From: Acanthaster planci
Lineage: Eukaryota > Echinodermata > Asteroidea > Valvatida > Acanthasteridae
NCBI RefSeq assembly: GCF_001949145.1
Contig: NW_019091355.1
Span: forward strand, 1,114,083 to 1,178,082
DNA: 64,000 nt
Direction of reading: 5' to 3'
A model generated the notes under the pieces. It searched no databases and was not told where the DNA came from. It saw only the letters and a list, made by a program, of their open reading frames with translations. Below are positions 42,061 to 52,801 of this stretch, piece after piece. The stretch's first letter is position 1, and each line of letters starts with the position of its first letter. The position numbers and the translations under genes are program-made.

Positions 42061-42331
42061 AATAAGCCTTTTGCGAGTTAAATCTAAATAAATCTGTTGC
42101 AAACTTTTGCTTAGTTACATAAGAGACGCCTTGCAACATAGTGGACAAGAAGGGCACAAAGGAACCAGTCCAGAGGTGGTGGTTACTGTGTTTATATGCA
42201 AAAGCTTACCCCGAATCACGAGGTATAGCAACAGTGTTTTAGTCTGGGGAATTCAAATCATTATGTTTATGTGCAATCAGATAACTCAGTGTACCAGATT
42301 TTATTCAAATTTAACTTGCAAATAGCTTATT
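42061..42331. mobile_element. MITE-like element, copy 1 (AATAAGC family)
   Basis: A 271-bp segment whose ends are inverted repeats of 23 bp with three mismatches (AATAAGCCTTTTGCGAG... and its complement at 42309-42331). No coding capacity. Most of its interior recurs, inverted, at 52450-52690. No clear target-site duplication. It lies about 0.75 kb upstream of the predicted LRMDA start. A non-autonomous DNA transposon is the best reading; the superfamily is undetermined. Confidence 0.78.
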
Positions 42332-43077
42332 CATATAGTTTGACTTCATTTTAGCGTGCAGTGTTCAAATTCAAGGAAATTCTCCGCCAAGCAGAAGCGC
42401 ACAAAAAGTACCCTTAGGCCTACGGATTCTTTCGAAAAGAGGGGTCTGTTTGGGCCAAGAAATGGTGGGATTGTGTCAGTATGGCCCAGGATCATTTCTG
42501 TAGATTCAAGGCCACCCATCTGGCAATGCTGACAAAATGTGATTGAAAAGTTGTCAGAAGAGCCCGAGGAAGGTGAGGGATAACATTTGAAAAATGGCCG
42601 CTGAAAAGACTTGGGAACATTCACTTTTTGGGCCGGGGGGCTGAGTTAACTTAGCAAAAATTCAAAATCAAATGAAATCTGAAGGACCAAACAACACGTT
42701 GTTGTTTTTTTGAGAGGCCTGGGAACTTCAGTTGCCGGCAATGGGGCTCCAAACTTGGTTGATTTTACTCTATTTTCAATGGAGCTTGAATTGGTTCAGT
42801 GCACCCTATAGCTTCCAGACCGTAAATAGTAAATGGCGCCACCAAGCGGTAGGTTTTTTATGGATTTTCCCAAAGACTTGCAACCCTGACGTTTCAAGGT
42901 TCTTTCTGAATCAGTATTAACTAGCCTGGTGCTGAGGTATTTTGACCGGATCATGTGATGTTTACCAATGCAATATGACCGAAGTTAGCCGGCCCACGGT
43001 TACCTGTGCTGTAGTCAAGCATAAACTCTGGAGGTCGACCGACTATTGAAATGGACAGGTAATCAGTAATCTAATGA

Positions 43078-43200
43078 ATGGATTCAACGAAAACCTATTG
43101 GTTGGACCAGTTGAGGGCAAATAGGAAGAACATGGCAAACATTACACTGGCTGAAAATGGTGAGAGAGAGAGCTTAGGACCGATCGTCGAAGGAACACAA
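43078..43200 (+). CDS. LRMDA: LRMDA-like, predicted coding exon 1 (N-terminus)
   Basis: An ATG directly preceded by an in-frame TGA opens a 41-codon frame that ends exactly at a consensus donor, CAA|GTAAGT, in phase 0. The next recognised exon also starts in phase 0, so the two join cleanly. The encoded segment is hydrophilic (MDSTKTYWLDQL...IVEGTQ) and has no recognisable domain. N-termini of LRMDA proteins vary and I cannot match this one to a relative. The choice rests on start, donor quality and phase. An alternative is another upstream first exon, or a start inside exon 3 as in shorter vertebrate isoforms. Confidence 0.6.
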
Positions 43201-43637
43201 GTAAGTCTTCACTCGGTAGGGCCCACTGACATGACCAGCAGTAGTTACTCTACACTGTAGTACTACTTGTACATGATATGTACATCATAGGTTTACCAAA
43301 AAGTACCACATGTAGTACTAAGTTAGGCCAGGAATGCGAGACAGTACACTCGCATTCCAAGTTATTCAGGTGTTGTTACATGTACATGTATGTAGATGTC
43401 ACAGAAAATCATCATGTTCTATCACCTGACATCTTTTAACAAACCCTGTCATAGGCCCTGCCTGTGAGAAGTAAATTCTTCCTTTTTTCCCCGCAAAAAA
43501 TGACTGTCATGACTGTTTACACATGGTTTAGGATGTCAGGATGTGCTATTGCCTTCTGATGGGTGGCCCATACCACTGTACTTTACTGTGATCCCATCCT
43601 ATGCTAGTTATTGGCAACTCTTCCTAAGTTGTGGCTA

Positions 43638-43723
43638 CCTCCAGAACGTTACTGTAGGGTCCGACGTCCGCTCTGCTCCCACGTGGGAGCGGCGCAGACA
43701 TCGGACCCCACAGTTCTGAGGTG
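43638..43723. repeat. GC-rich hairpin in LRMDA intron 1
   Basis: CCTCCAGAACG..GGGTCCGACGTC..GCTCCCAC pairs with its near complement on the other side of a central CACGTG, about 42 bp per arm with several mismatches. The right arm is then repeated directly (GTGGGAGCGG..GCAGAC..GGAC..CCACAGTTCTG) to about 43756. TTGGCAACTCTT (43611) and TTGGCAACACTT (43789) flank the block. It is an island of CpG in a CpG-poor intron and may be the remains of a foldback element. Confidence 0.55.
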
Positions 43724-46167
43724 GGAGCGGGGCAGACGTTGGACTCCACAGTTCTGGGGGTAAGTTGTTGCTATGTTATTGAATTTGGTTGGCAACACTT
43801 TTTTTAGTATACTGATAGGACTCTGCCTCTATCATGTCTATGTGACATATATGCAACCTTCAATTTTCAAATGCTAAAATTGGTAAGCATTTCACTTTTC
43901 TGCCAGGGGAAGGGTTACTAACTTCTCTGTCATCAGTTTGAAATTTCCTCCCAAAAGTGGTATATCAGCCTGTGACGGGACTGTGTACCAGTCTGATTAT
44001 GTAATTTCAAGTGCATTATGGGAAAGCAAGTCTCATAGCTTGTCAAGATGGTTCCTGTGACTTGATCATGTATACATGAGAATAAATGTGATTGTTGCTG
44101 GCTGTAATTAATGAGCCTCCAACGATGACCCTCATGCCCCACATTGCCATCTGAACCTGTATTGAGGGTACGCACCATTAGAAGTCATCAGCAAGTGATG
44201 ACAAATAATCAAGTCACAACTAGAATCCTTGGATGTTCCCAGACCGGTATCATAGGGTTTGAGCTCCCACCCCCAAGTAATTAGCACAGCGTTGCTGCAT
44301 TTCCTTCCCACCGTGCCTCTCTGCGGTATCAGCGATAAGGCTTATTTTGTTCCCAGTTCATGAGGCACTGATTCAAAGACCGTTTCAAAACCTTTTTTTT
44401 TGTCAATTCATCCTGCATAAAGAGCAAATTATGTTCAGAAAAGAACAAAAGGAAAGAAATCTCTCACTCAAACGTACATGTAGCTCATCAATCATGTCAA
44501 CATACATGTAGGTATGCATGTGCTCAGTAGCCTTAGGGTACATGTTCGTGTGTTTATGTATATGTGATCCTTGGTATTATGTAGAGTCATTTAAGAGGAC
44601 TCGACATTTCTGGTTTTGTTGATTTATTCTGGAGAATGAATGCGATGAAAGGAGACATTTTAAAAAGATGTCATCTCCAATCCGGTCAGTGTCCGAGTGA
44701 CGCCGACGCGGCCCGCATTTGAAATATCAATAGTGCGATTGACTGGGAAAATGAATATTTATGAGGGATGAACAAAAGGATAAACATAATGAATATGGAT
44801 GATTCTTCCAAAAAAACATACGGGGTATAAAGTTCTACGTGGTGATATACACGGCGTGCTGTACTCTTGTTCAGCTCTCACAGATGAATTTTATGTACAT
44901 GTACACGTAAGATGCACAGGTTTGTCAGGAATCTTTCTGAATAAAAGAATCCAACATCTGTGAAGAGACCAATTGCAAATTTGGCACAAAGAAATTTTGG
45001 TTGGAGGGGCAGTGTGATGTTCCTTGTACACAGTGTACAGGTGTGTTACATGTAAAAGTTTCCAAGGACACTATTAAGCAGTATCAAAGTACAGTAACAG
45101 TGGCTGGACTCTGCCTTCCTCAATTATACCTTGCAAGTTACATATGTGGGACAGAGGGATTCGGTACCCCCCCCCCGCCACTACATGTCCAACACTCTGG
45201 ACTAACATTTGTTACCTAACACATCCCCCCAGATGTCCTAAGATTCCAGTCCAACAATGACCAACAGAAGGGGGGGTGCTCTCTGCCACATATCTTGCTT
45301 CAACTGTCCTTTATCCTTTTCAATCCAACATTTCAAATGATTGACTAGGCTGGGTTGCAGATTGCAGATAACCATCCATGCACTATGCTTCAAGTGACGA
45401 TCATTCTTAGTGAAATCTTTCAAGGTGTTCTTGGAGAGCTCAGCCACGGATATTGAAATCACTGGCTCTGGCTACATACATGTAAGCTGACATTGTCAAG
45501 CTTGTCTTCATGTAGCTTTGAAAACTGAAAGTTCCCTGAACCATCAGAACCAGTTTGGGAAGTTCTTGGTCTTTCCAGAATACTGCCACATCTTTGGATT
45601 CTCTCAGTGTATGCCAAGTTTCCATAACATTTACCTTTGCCTGACTGAGCCCGAGAGTGGAAGGATAGACCTACATTACATGTACAAGTACCGTGGTACA
45701 TGTACATTATCTTGTGTACATTCTTGAGAAGCATTAAGCCTATTCACCAATTCCTTTACTGTCTTTTTATAGTCTACAAGTAAGTCACTCTGGTTTTTAT
45801 TTTAATATGAACTAGAAAAGAGACAGAAATTCTAAACTTACTTCTTGCTATAGTATTTCTCTGATATTAGTCCAACAGTACAATGTACATGTACATATAT
45901 CACTCAGTTTCCAAATGTTTGTATACAGTTTCAGTAGTTTTTAGATTGTCTGTTTTTCTAAATTCTCAACCATGTGTACTAGTACTAGTACAGTACTGTA
46001 TGTACAGGTTTACATGTTCTTAAATATGTCTGACCTGTTGTCTGCATTGATCCATGCACACTATTGTAACTTGTACACTCTCTACGGCTTCTGAACCTCA
46101 ACCCTTCCATTTGTGGTCTGTTGTGAATAGGACTGAGATTACAAGCCAGATTAAGCCATTGCATGCT

Positions 46168-46211
46168 TGTTCATAAGTGACTGATTGGTTGTTCATAAGT
46201 GACTGATTGGT
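46168..46211 (+). repeat. 21-bp tandem duplication
   Basis: Two adjacent copies of GTTCATAAGTGACTGATTGG T, apart from a short junction, inside LRMDA intron 1. A recent local duplication, with no sign of function. Confidence 0.75.
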
Positions 46212-47300
46212 GTCCGTTATCAGTGTCATGGCAGCAGATGGGAAATAGGGTATGGTGTAGGAGAGTTGGCCAAACGTTGAAACCGGGTGTACTTTATTCC
46301 TAAGTAGACTGTATGTGTCATTTTTGTATGTTATTTGAAAAGCAGCTAAAGGAACAACTTGTATCATCCATGCTTTTGGTACGGCACCCTGATTGATTGA
46401 ATATCGAACATCATGAATTTCTCCAGTAAATTTCAGCTATTTGCCGGCACACCCTGAGTGGCTTTATTTGAAAATAAAAATGAGAGATAAAGTCTTACAA
46501 CCTGAAATCTGTCTCTAAGAGCCCATAGATGGAATAAGTACTAGGTTATGAAATATTGGTACATGTACGTTTCCGGTCAGCAAAGAAATGTTTTAATTTC
46601 CTCAAGTTTGACATTGACCAAATAAGATGGAGTTTTTCAGGATAGTGACCATTTGGAATAGGGCCCTCATTAAAAGCAGTAGAATTAAAGTCTTACTGAC
46701 GAGGCTGCCCTGATTAAATAAAACAGTAAATAAAAATAAATAAAACTCTTGAGACAGAGTGCAGATTGCCAAGTTTTTGTTTTTAATTTTTAGATTACTA
46801 GTTGTTCTTTCCGGATGAATGGAAACATTTCCAAATACAAGTATTTCTTTCTGAAAAGAATGGATTACTCAACCCTAAATCTACACACCAACTTAACTAA
46901 ATAATAACGTGCTTGCACTTTCCAAAAAGTGGCAAAATTCAATTTCTTTGCTGTAAATTTTCTGCAGGCTTCATGGAAAGCAGAGAGTTTACAGTTCTGA
47001 ATTTAGAGTAAGTTAGCAGAGTACGTAGCCAACTACATGTACATGTACCATACTCAGATGGCCTTGAGACTCTATTCATAGTTATTTCACATGGATGTAT
47101 GTACTTTGCCACACAGTACATGTACATGAACGTGTCTGTGTATCGTGTTGGCAAAACACATGCACACATGCATTTTGGAAATTTACTTGCCAGTTGACTT
47201 TAGATTGGTTTTCCAATTTTGTTTTGAGTCCTTGCAATGATTGCCGGCTGAGAATTAACCAGTGTCGGACTGTTTTTGTTTCGGTTGATCATCTTTGCAG

Positions 47301-47401
47301 CTGTCATACCTTGAGCACAGTGCGACAAGGATACCAGACCAGCTGGGCCAGTGGTACGGCAAGCAAGTCACCAGACTAGACCTTAGCTTCAACCACATCA
47401 G
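47301..47401 (+). CDS. LRMDA: LRMDA-like, coding exon 2 (first LRR)
   Basis: Acceptor ATCTTTGCAG|CTG and donor ATCAG|GTACAG bound 33 codons plus two bases. The product starts LSYLEHSATRIPDQLG and ends VTRLDLSFNHI, a typical LRR start (LxLSxNxI). The codon for the following Arg is split AG|G across the intron. Residues 42-75 of the predicted protein. Confidence 0.88.
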
Positions 47402-48768
47402 GTACAGGTCTTGCATCCAACCTTCTGCCATTCTTTTTCATCTTTCTCAATTCCAAATATCGGGCTCACATGTAAGTCTGTTTTAAAAATGTGGGCTTCC
47501 AATTATGTTGGAAAACTGAAATAGGGGGGTATCTTTTTGTCAAGATATACACACACTTTCAGCACAAAATGGCAGAGGAAGCAATAACATGTACACACAA
47601 GCAGACATCAGATATTGTCCAATCCTTTGGCATATTTGTCAGAATACACATGTGTGTGTACATGTACGTATGCTGATCTACACCAGTTGCTCACTCACAG
47701 TTTACATATGACAGCTCAGAGAAAAGTTTGAGCAAGACCCTTACGTCAACAATAAATTTAGTTTTTCTCTGGTACCCAGGATGTATTTCATGCACAGGTT
47801 ACCAGGGAAAATCGACTAGTGGTCGATGGTCACTGTTCAAATATACACACATGTAAACATGATATCTGTGTTGCATGTATGTACTGTATTGGACAGATTA
47901 GACGCTGGTTACGCATTTATAAATAAGCTACAGGGCAGGCCAAAGTCAACCAGGCACCTCACACTGCTGAAACCTTGTTGCTCACTTTATACCGGTACAT
48001 TGGAAAAAGTGAGTGCTATTCACTTGCAAGTTTGGATTTCGTCTCGTGCTTGCCTTTGCCCTAGATGCAGTCATGTCTGGTTCATAGCTAATCCTCATCC
48101 TCAACGTTATACATGCCACTCCGCACGTACGTGTACGTGTATTGTGGTCCATGCACAAAACATCCCTTTTCCCCAAAGGTCATGGTATTTCAGGAAGAAA
48201 GGTTATGCAAGTCCTAGTAATGTTGATTTGCAGGCACACTGCCTTCGGTGCAGGATATCAAGCAATATAACACTTGACTTTTTAAACAGCTATTTGATAG
48301 AATACATGTGCATGTAATTCAGTCCAGTATGTACATGGACTAGTACATTTCACCTTCTGGAAGAAACAAATAGGCCAGTTACAGTAATTAATTACAGCAA
48401 CTATTGTAACACTGCACCATTGTGGAATACCTGTAGTTATCAGTATTTACTTGTAACTGATATTCGCAATATGATATGAACCAGATACTGCATTAACCGG
48501 TTCACATTACGCGGAGTAGCCATCAATGATTGAACACAGTAACCGGTAATACCTTAGTACCAGACGGTAAAATAAATAAGGATAAAACAAACAAAACCTT
48601 CAACAGAAAACCACCGGCTTTGAATCGTCTTCATCAGACAAAATGTTTCGTCCAATTTGCCCAAAACTCTGGAATTAAATGAGTATTCATATACATGTAT
48701 TTAAATAGTGGATTGGTATATGACAGCCTTGATTTCTGGTGACTCGTTTATGTTTCCTTGCCCGGCAG
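47402..48768 (+). other. Intron 2 of the LRMDA-like gene
   Basis: GT-AG intron with pyrimidine-rich end (TTTCCTTGCCCGGCAG). It contains a 163-codon open frame (47826-48317) that resembles no family and uses TACATGTA repeat sequence, so it is read as chance. Confidence 0.6.
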
Positions 48769-48895
48769 GTCGTTAGAAGGTCTGGAGAGGTTTGTCAAGT
48801 TGGAAGAGTTGATCTTGGATCAGAATGAGTTGACTGACTCTGTCGTCCTTCCACACATGTCCAAACTACACACGCTAGTACTCAATAAAAACAGA
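48769..48895 (+). CDS. LRMDA: LRMDA-like, coding exon 3 (LRRs 2-3)
   Basis: Acceptor TTGCCCGGCAG|G completes the split Arg codon, followed by [20 protein letters not shown] and [10 protein letters not shown], two leucine-rich repeats very like those of vertebrate LRMDA. Reading through past AGA at 48895 gives only three more sense codons and a stop, and there is no good GT donor here. The exon instead ends at a U12-type 5' splice site ATATCCTTT. Residues 76-117. Confidence 0.9.
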
Positions 48896-49552
48896 ATATC
48901 CTTTGTTTAAGTTGGTTCATTACACTGCACCCGTAGATGAGCTACATGTCACTTTGCATTTGAAATTATAGTTTTGAAAATTTAAATAATTGACAAAATA
49001 TTATCGAGTGAAACAAAATGCCTGAGAAGGGTCCTGACAACAGTATCAATGCAAAGGAGAACAAAAAGGGTAGAACTATGCATTGGAACCAGTCAACTGA
49101 GTGCCCGACCATTGATGTTAGGAACTGGTTCCAAAGAACTAAACTGGTAACTTTAAAGTACATTGTACTTCACAATAATGTAATAACTTCTCCCCAAAAA
49201 ATGAAGTTTTTGAAAGGTTTGCAAGGGGACATTTTGAAAATTAAAAAGCTGTATGGAATATTTAAACCAATTTTATAGTTGTGAAAGAACAGAATTGGCA
49301 ACTTGAATGCATTTCCTTGTAAGCTTTTCCTTTCCTGTTGCATTTTGAGCGTGAGGTTTTACATTTCCCAAGCTTTATTACAACAGGGTGCCCGTTTTCA
49401 AAACTATCCTTAAATGCGCACCACTGAAGTGCCAGATTTATTGTTTTATTGCTCAGAGAAGCATTTTTTCACCTGTTCCCCTGAGAAGATTAATGCAGGA
49501 TTTTGGAAGGGTTGTCTGAGATAATGAAATAGTCTTAACAGTTCCTTGTTAC
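48896..49552 (+). other. LRMDA: U12-type AT-AC intron of the LRMDA-like gene
   Basis: The intron starts ATATCCTTT, the minor-spliceosome 5' splice-site consensus. It contains TCTTAAC at 49533-49539, matching the U12 branch-site consensus (TCCTTAAC) with one change, about 14 bases before the terminal AC. Using these ends joins AGA to ATC and restores the leucine-rich repeat. No GT-AG alternative gives an open frame here. The other introns of this gene are of the ordinary GT-AG type. Confidence 0.87.
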
Positions 49553-49692
49553 ATCAAAGATTTGGAGAGTCTAATGGATCAGCTCAAGGAGCGGTGTCCC
49601 AACCTGACGTATCTGAGTCTCCTAGGGAACGAAGCTTGTCCCAATGAGCTATCCAGCACAGACAAGGATGAAGACGACTACCAGAGATACAG
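49553..49692 (+). CDS. LRMDA: LRMDA-like, coding exon 4 (LRR 4)
   Basis: The exon follows an intron ending in TTAC (AT-AC type) and reads [18 protein letters not shown] then [15 protein letters not shown], ending DEDDYQRY plus AG of a split Arg before donor AG|GTAAAT. The YLSLLGN..CPNEL segment is the strongest family signature in the gene. Choosing the AC end restores the LNKNRI..DLE repeat exactly, in phase 0. Residues 118-163 plus part of 164. Confidence 0.9.
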
Positions 49693-50437
49693 GTAAATGC
49701 ACTGGTTAATTGGCTCAGTGCTCATTGCAATCAAAGCCAGATCCAAATGAGAGACTGAGCTGTTAGTACCAGGCAAAATGGCGCAGTGGTTGGCAAATGG
49801 TTGTCGCTTGAATTTGTCCACTGCACAACAATTTATGGGCCAAGGAGAAATCTGCAGGGAGCCAGTCAGTGGAAATTGCTCTTACATTGTTTTGGTTGGT
49901 TACCTGTTTTTGTTGAGGAAATCCCTGGGTAAGTTCAGGGGATGACTGTGGTTTAACTTTAGTTGGACAAACATCGCCTGAATGAATTGATGGTTTTGAC
50001 CAGCTAGTCAACCATTTGCAACCAGGTCTCAGGGGCATGGTCACACAGAATAACCAGATCTAGTTACCAGTGCAGAACCATTCATATGAAAATCATTGTA
50101 TGAGATGTCATGGAGCACGAACGCTGTGAGAGACGCAACCACTGGCAGAGTATGATTGACGAGCAGAGTTTGACATGGCGCAATCAAGTGTATTTGCGTG
50201 CACATTTTTAAAAAGTAATTGGCTAGTGGTCAAACGATAGTTCACACCTTAACTTTCACCTTGCAGCGCACAGCACATTTTTTTTTTTTTCAGGAGCTCT
50301 GTGAGACAGTGTTGTGGTCAAGTCCAGCATAGTTGATCCAGCCTCAAGTCACAAATTATGGAAATAAATATCGGCACAGAGATGAATATAAACTAAGCAG
50401 CATTGCCGTCTTTTTTTTTTTTGGCCTGATCTTTCAG

Positions 50438-50564
50438 ATATTACGTGGTGCACAGGTTACCAGGATTAAAGTTCCTGGATTCCAGACAGGTGACCCAGAA
50501 GGAGAGAAAAGAAGCAGATAGGGTGGGGTCCTACATGAGGGTGGTCCGAGTCACGGCAGATGAG
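50438..50564 (+). CDS. LRMDA: LRMDA-like, coding exon 5 (LRR cap)
   Basis: Acceptor GATCTTTCAG|A completes Arg, then YYVVHRLPGLKFLDSRQVTQ, an LRR C-terminal cap-like segment (hydrophobic...LPxLKxLDxxxVT), followed by a basic/acidic stretch and a short beta-like VRVTADE before donor GAG|GTATGA in phase 0. Residues 165-206. Confidence 0.9.
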
Positions 50565-51047
50565 GTATGAAGGTCAAAGGTCACTCAATTAGTATCAGTG
50601 CACTCAGGAAGAAAGACATCTCCTAAAACGTGTATCCATGAAGATGTCATGATTGCTGTGCTACAAAAGGACATGAATTTGCTATTTCTGAAATTTGAGG
50701 AGTATTTTCTTGCCCTATTGGTCAAAAAGGTGTTTAACATCAGAACATGGCTGTTTGTACGGTGTCCAATTTTGATCACTAAATAAGTTTAATGAGCTGG
50801 TTCAGTTTTTCAGAAAGGCAAGGCCCTTTGACAACAAGATGCCTGATGTCAGGCCAGTTTGAACATGTTTAGTGTGTGTGAGTTGGTATATGGCGGCATT
50901 GAAAGAGCATATTGATGTTCTTGAATCACCTGCAAAGCTCGCCATTTTGAGCTATTGGAATATCTAATTTGCCCATTGAAGAAATAGTCATAACAATTAT
51001 GTAATTGACATTATATCGAAAAGTGCTCCTTCCCTTGCCTTATATAG

Positions 51048-51138
51048 GATCCGCACAATTCTCCGGATTCCCCAGACGGTGGTCACCAGTCTTACAATCC
51101 CTTGCCAGACACAACTAGACCAACTGATAACCACCAAG
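51048..51138 (+). CDS. LRMDA: LRMDA-like, coding exon 6 (linker)
   Basis: Acceptor CTTATATAG|GAT and donor CAAG|GTATGG bound 30 codons plus one base. The product is polar and proline-rich (DPHNSPDSPDGG, YNPLPDTTRP) and likely disordered, at the same place as the linker of vertebrate LRMDA, where a PLP motif is also found. Residues 207-236. Confidence 0.85.
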
Positions 51139-51419
51139 GTATGGCTTAGACTGGTATACCTGTCCTCATGCATAATCACAGGCATTGGTTGCTGTAAACC
51201 TTGTTGATCATTGCTTGCTTTCCCTTAAATCTTGCTTTTGGATGTTTGATTTGCCTAGATTTGACCTACGCACAGATGTTGGTACCGTGTTGTTTAGGTT
51301 GGCTTAGTTCTTCAGGTGAACTTTGGCATGTTTGGGCTTACTCTGCTTGCTTATGGCTTGGTGACCGGCTTTATCGTCACTGTGTAATTATTTTGTCCTT
51401 GTCTCGTGTCATGCCACAG

Positions 51420-51499
51420 GGACGTTTGGGAAGTGCCGTTATGTTTACTACGGTAGGCACTCAGAGGGCAACCGGTTCATCCGGAACAACGACCTCTAA
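51420..51499 (+). CDS. LRMDA: LRMDA-like, last coding exon 7
   Basis: Acceptor ATGCCACAG|GG completes a Gly codon, followed by [20 protein letters not shown] and RNNDL, then TAA at 51497-51499. The [10 protein letters not shown]...SEGNRFIR tail is a hallmark of LRMDA and confirms that the C-terminus is complete. The 3' UTR and polyadenylation site were not located; no clear AATAAA was noticed close downstream. Confidence 0.9.
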
Positions 51500-52449
51500 T
51501 GCAGAACACCGGCATCAGGGAGTTTGTTTTTATCCAGATCTTGAAGAAGCTGTGCTGGAGTGGTTACTCAAATTCTTTCTCTCTGTTTCAAAAGTTTTTT
51601 CACTTGTATATAACCTGATTCAAAGGAAATGAGAAGATTGATCCTTGGACTCTTTCTTGGGAGGATTCCTTTTGGAATGCATGGTTCCACTGGGGACACA
51701 GCATCCCCATTTGAAAGCTTCCTCCAAATGGTCTGTGCCCAAAATGGGATGCGGGAACATGTTGATGGAGCGCTAGCATTCCAACGGGAAAGATCCAGCA
51801 GAACGAGAATGTTTGCCTTTTTTTTCAGTGCTCCCTTAGCATAACCCTTCCTATTGCACATGCGAGTACTCTTCATTACCTCACCACATGCTTGAAACAT
51901 GTCACATGTGAGCACCAACTTGGCTGTGATTGTATAAAACATCCTTGGTGATGTTGGGGCTGGTTGTAGATTACACCAACAGACATGTAGTGAGGACTAT
52001 TATGGTAAGTATATATCTAGCTAAAAGGCTATATTATTCAAGATACCTCCAGATAGCTGTCTAGATTGTCAGACTTCCAAGTTAAAGAATGGTTCAATTC
52101 TGCATCTTGCTTTGCATTCCACCAATCAGAGTCATCATTAGCTCCAATGCCCACTTACTCCATTTAATTAAGAAGCTGTCCTCAGTGCTTCAGTAAGTTT
52201 TTTGATGTGCATCAGTAGTTGCTCTGTTTAGTCCAGAAAGCTTTATGCTTGGCTTATACTCTTTCTTTTATTCATATTTTTGTCTTTGGTTTGAAATTCA
52301 TCACTGAAAGTTCTTTTAGATTTTGTCCATAATCTCTTTTTTAGCTGTATGATCGCGAAGGTAACTGGTGCACTTGTTCAACGATGTTGTGTCCACTACT
52401 TCAATACTGCAATACTGACAGAATTTCTTCATGTAACAAACTTGTGGTG

Positions 52450-52801
52450 AATAAGCCTTTTGCGAGTTAAATTTAAATACAATCTGGTACACAGAGTTAT
52501 CTGATTGCACATAAACACAACAATTTGAATTCTCCAGACTAAAGACACTGTTGCTATACCTCATGATTCAGGGCAAGCTTTTTCATAGCGACCACCATCT
52601 CTGGAATGGACTGGTTCCTTTGTGCCCTTCTTATCCATTGAGAACAATGTATTGAGGCAAGGCGTCTCTTATGTAACTAAGCAAAATATTGCCCAGAGCT
52701 ACAAGGTATAGCAACAGTGTCTTTAGTGTGGAGAATTCAATTGTTATGTTTACGGGAATTTAAAGAGTACTCAGGGTACTGCAACTCGCAAAAGGCGTAT
52801 T
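52450..52801. mobile_element. MITE-like element, copy 2 (foldback form)
   Basis: A 352-bp relative of the element at 42061. It starts AATAAGCCTTTTGCGAG and ends with the complement (17 of 18 terminal bases). Its left roughly 240 bp match copy 1 in reverse complement. Its right roughly 100 bp repeat the segment GGTATAGCAACAGTGT..GAATTCAA in the opposite direction, so the copy can fold on itself. It lies about 1 kb beyond the LRMDA stop codon, possibly in the 3' UTR. Confidence 0.78.

Larger units (their letters stand above)
43201..47300 (+). other. Intron 1 of the LRMDA-like gene
   Basis: Non-coding, 4.1 kb, CpG-poor, with many TACATGTA palindromes (for example near 43378, 44895, 45888 and 47036). 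It holds the GC-rich hairpin at 43638-43723 and a 21-bp tandem duplication near 46168-46211. No exon or mobile gene was recognised in it. Confidence 0.6.
43078..51499 (+). other. LRMDA: LRMDA-like gene, complete coding span (7 coding exons)
   Basis: Joining 43078-43200, 47301-47401, 48769-48895, 49553-49692, 50438-50564, 51048-51138 and 51420-51499 gives an uninterrupted 262-residue frame with all phases matching. Seen: about four leucine-rich repeats between residues 64 and 143 ([39 protein letters not shown]), an LRR-cap-like stretch around 163-185 (RLPGLKFLDSRQVT), a Pro/Asp-rich linker 207-236 and a conserved-looking tail ([17 protein letters not shown]). This order and these motifs are those of vertebrate LRMDA (C10orf11), a small LRR protein without signal peptide or membrane segment, linked in humans to oculocutaneous albinism type 7 and melanocyte differentiation. 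Its role in this animal is unknown. The LRR core and tail identification is firm; the first exon is a prediction. No neighbouring gene suggests a shared pathway. Confidence 0.9.

Noticed and set aside
47826-48317. 163-codon frame inside LRMDA intron 2
   Set aside because: Rich in Cys/His from repeat sequence (TACATGTA, ACGTACGTG), not part of the gene model, no family.
51201-51632. 143-codon frame overlapping the end of LRMDA
   Set aside because: It reads the last LRMDA exon out of frame; the LRMDA frame is supported by family motifs and splice sites.
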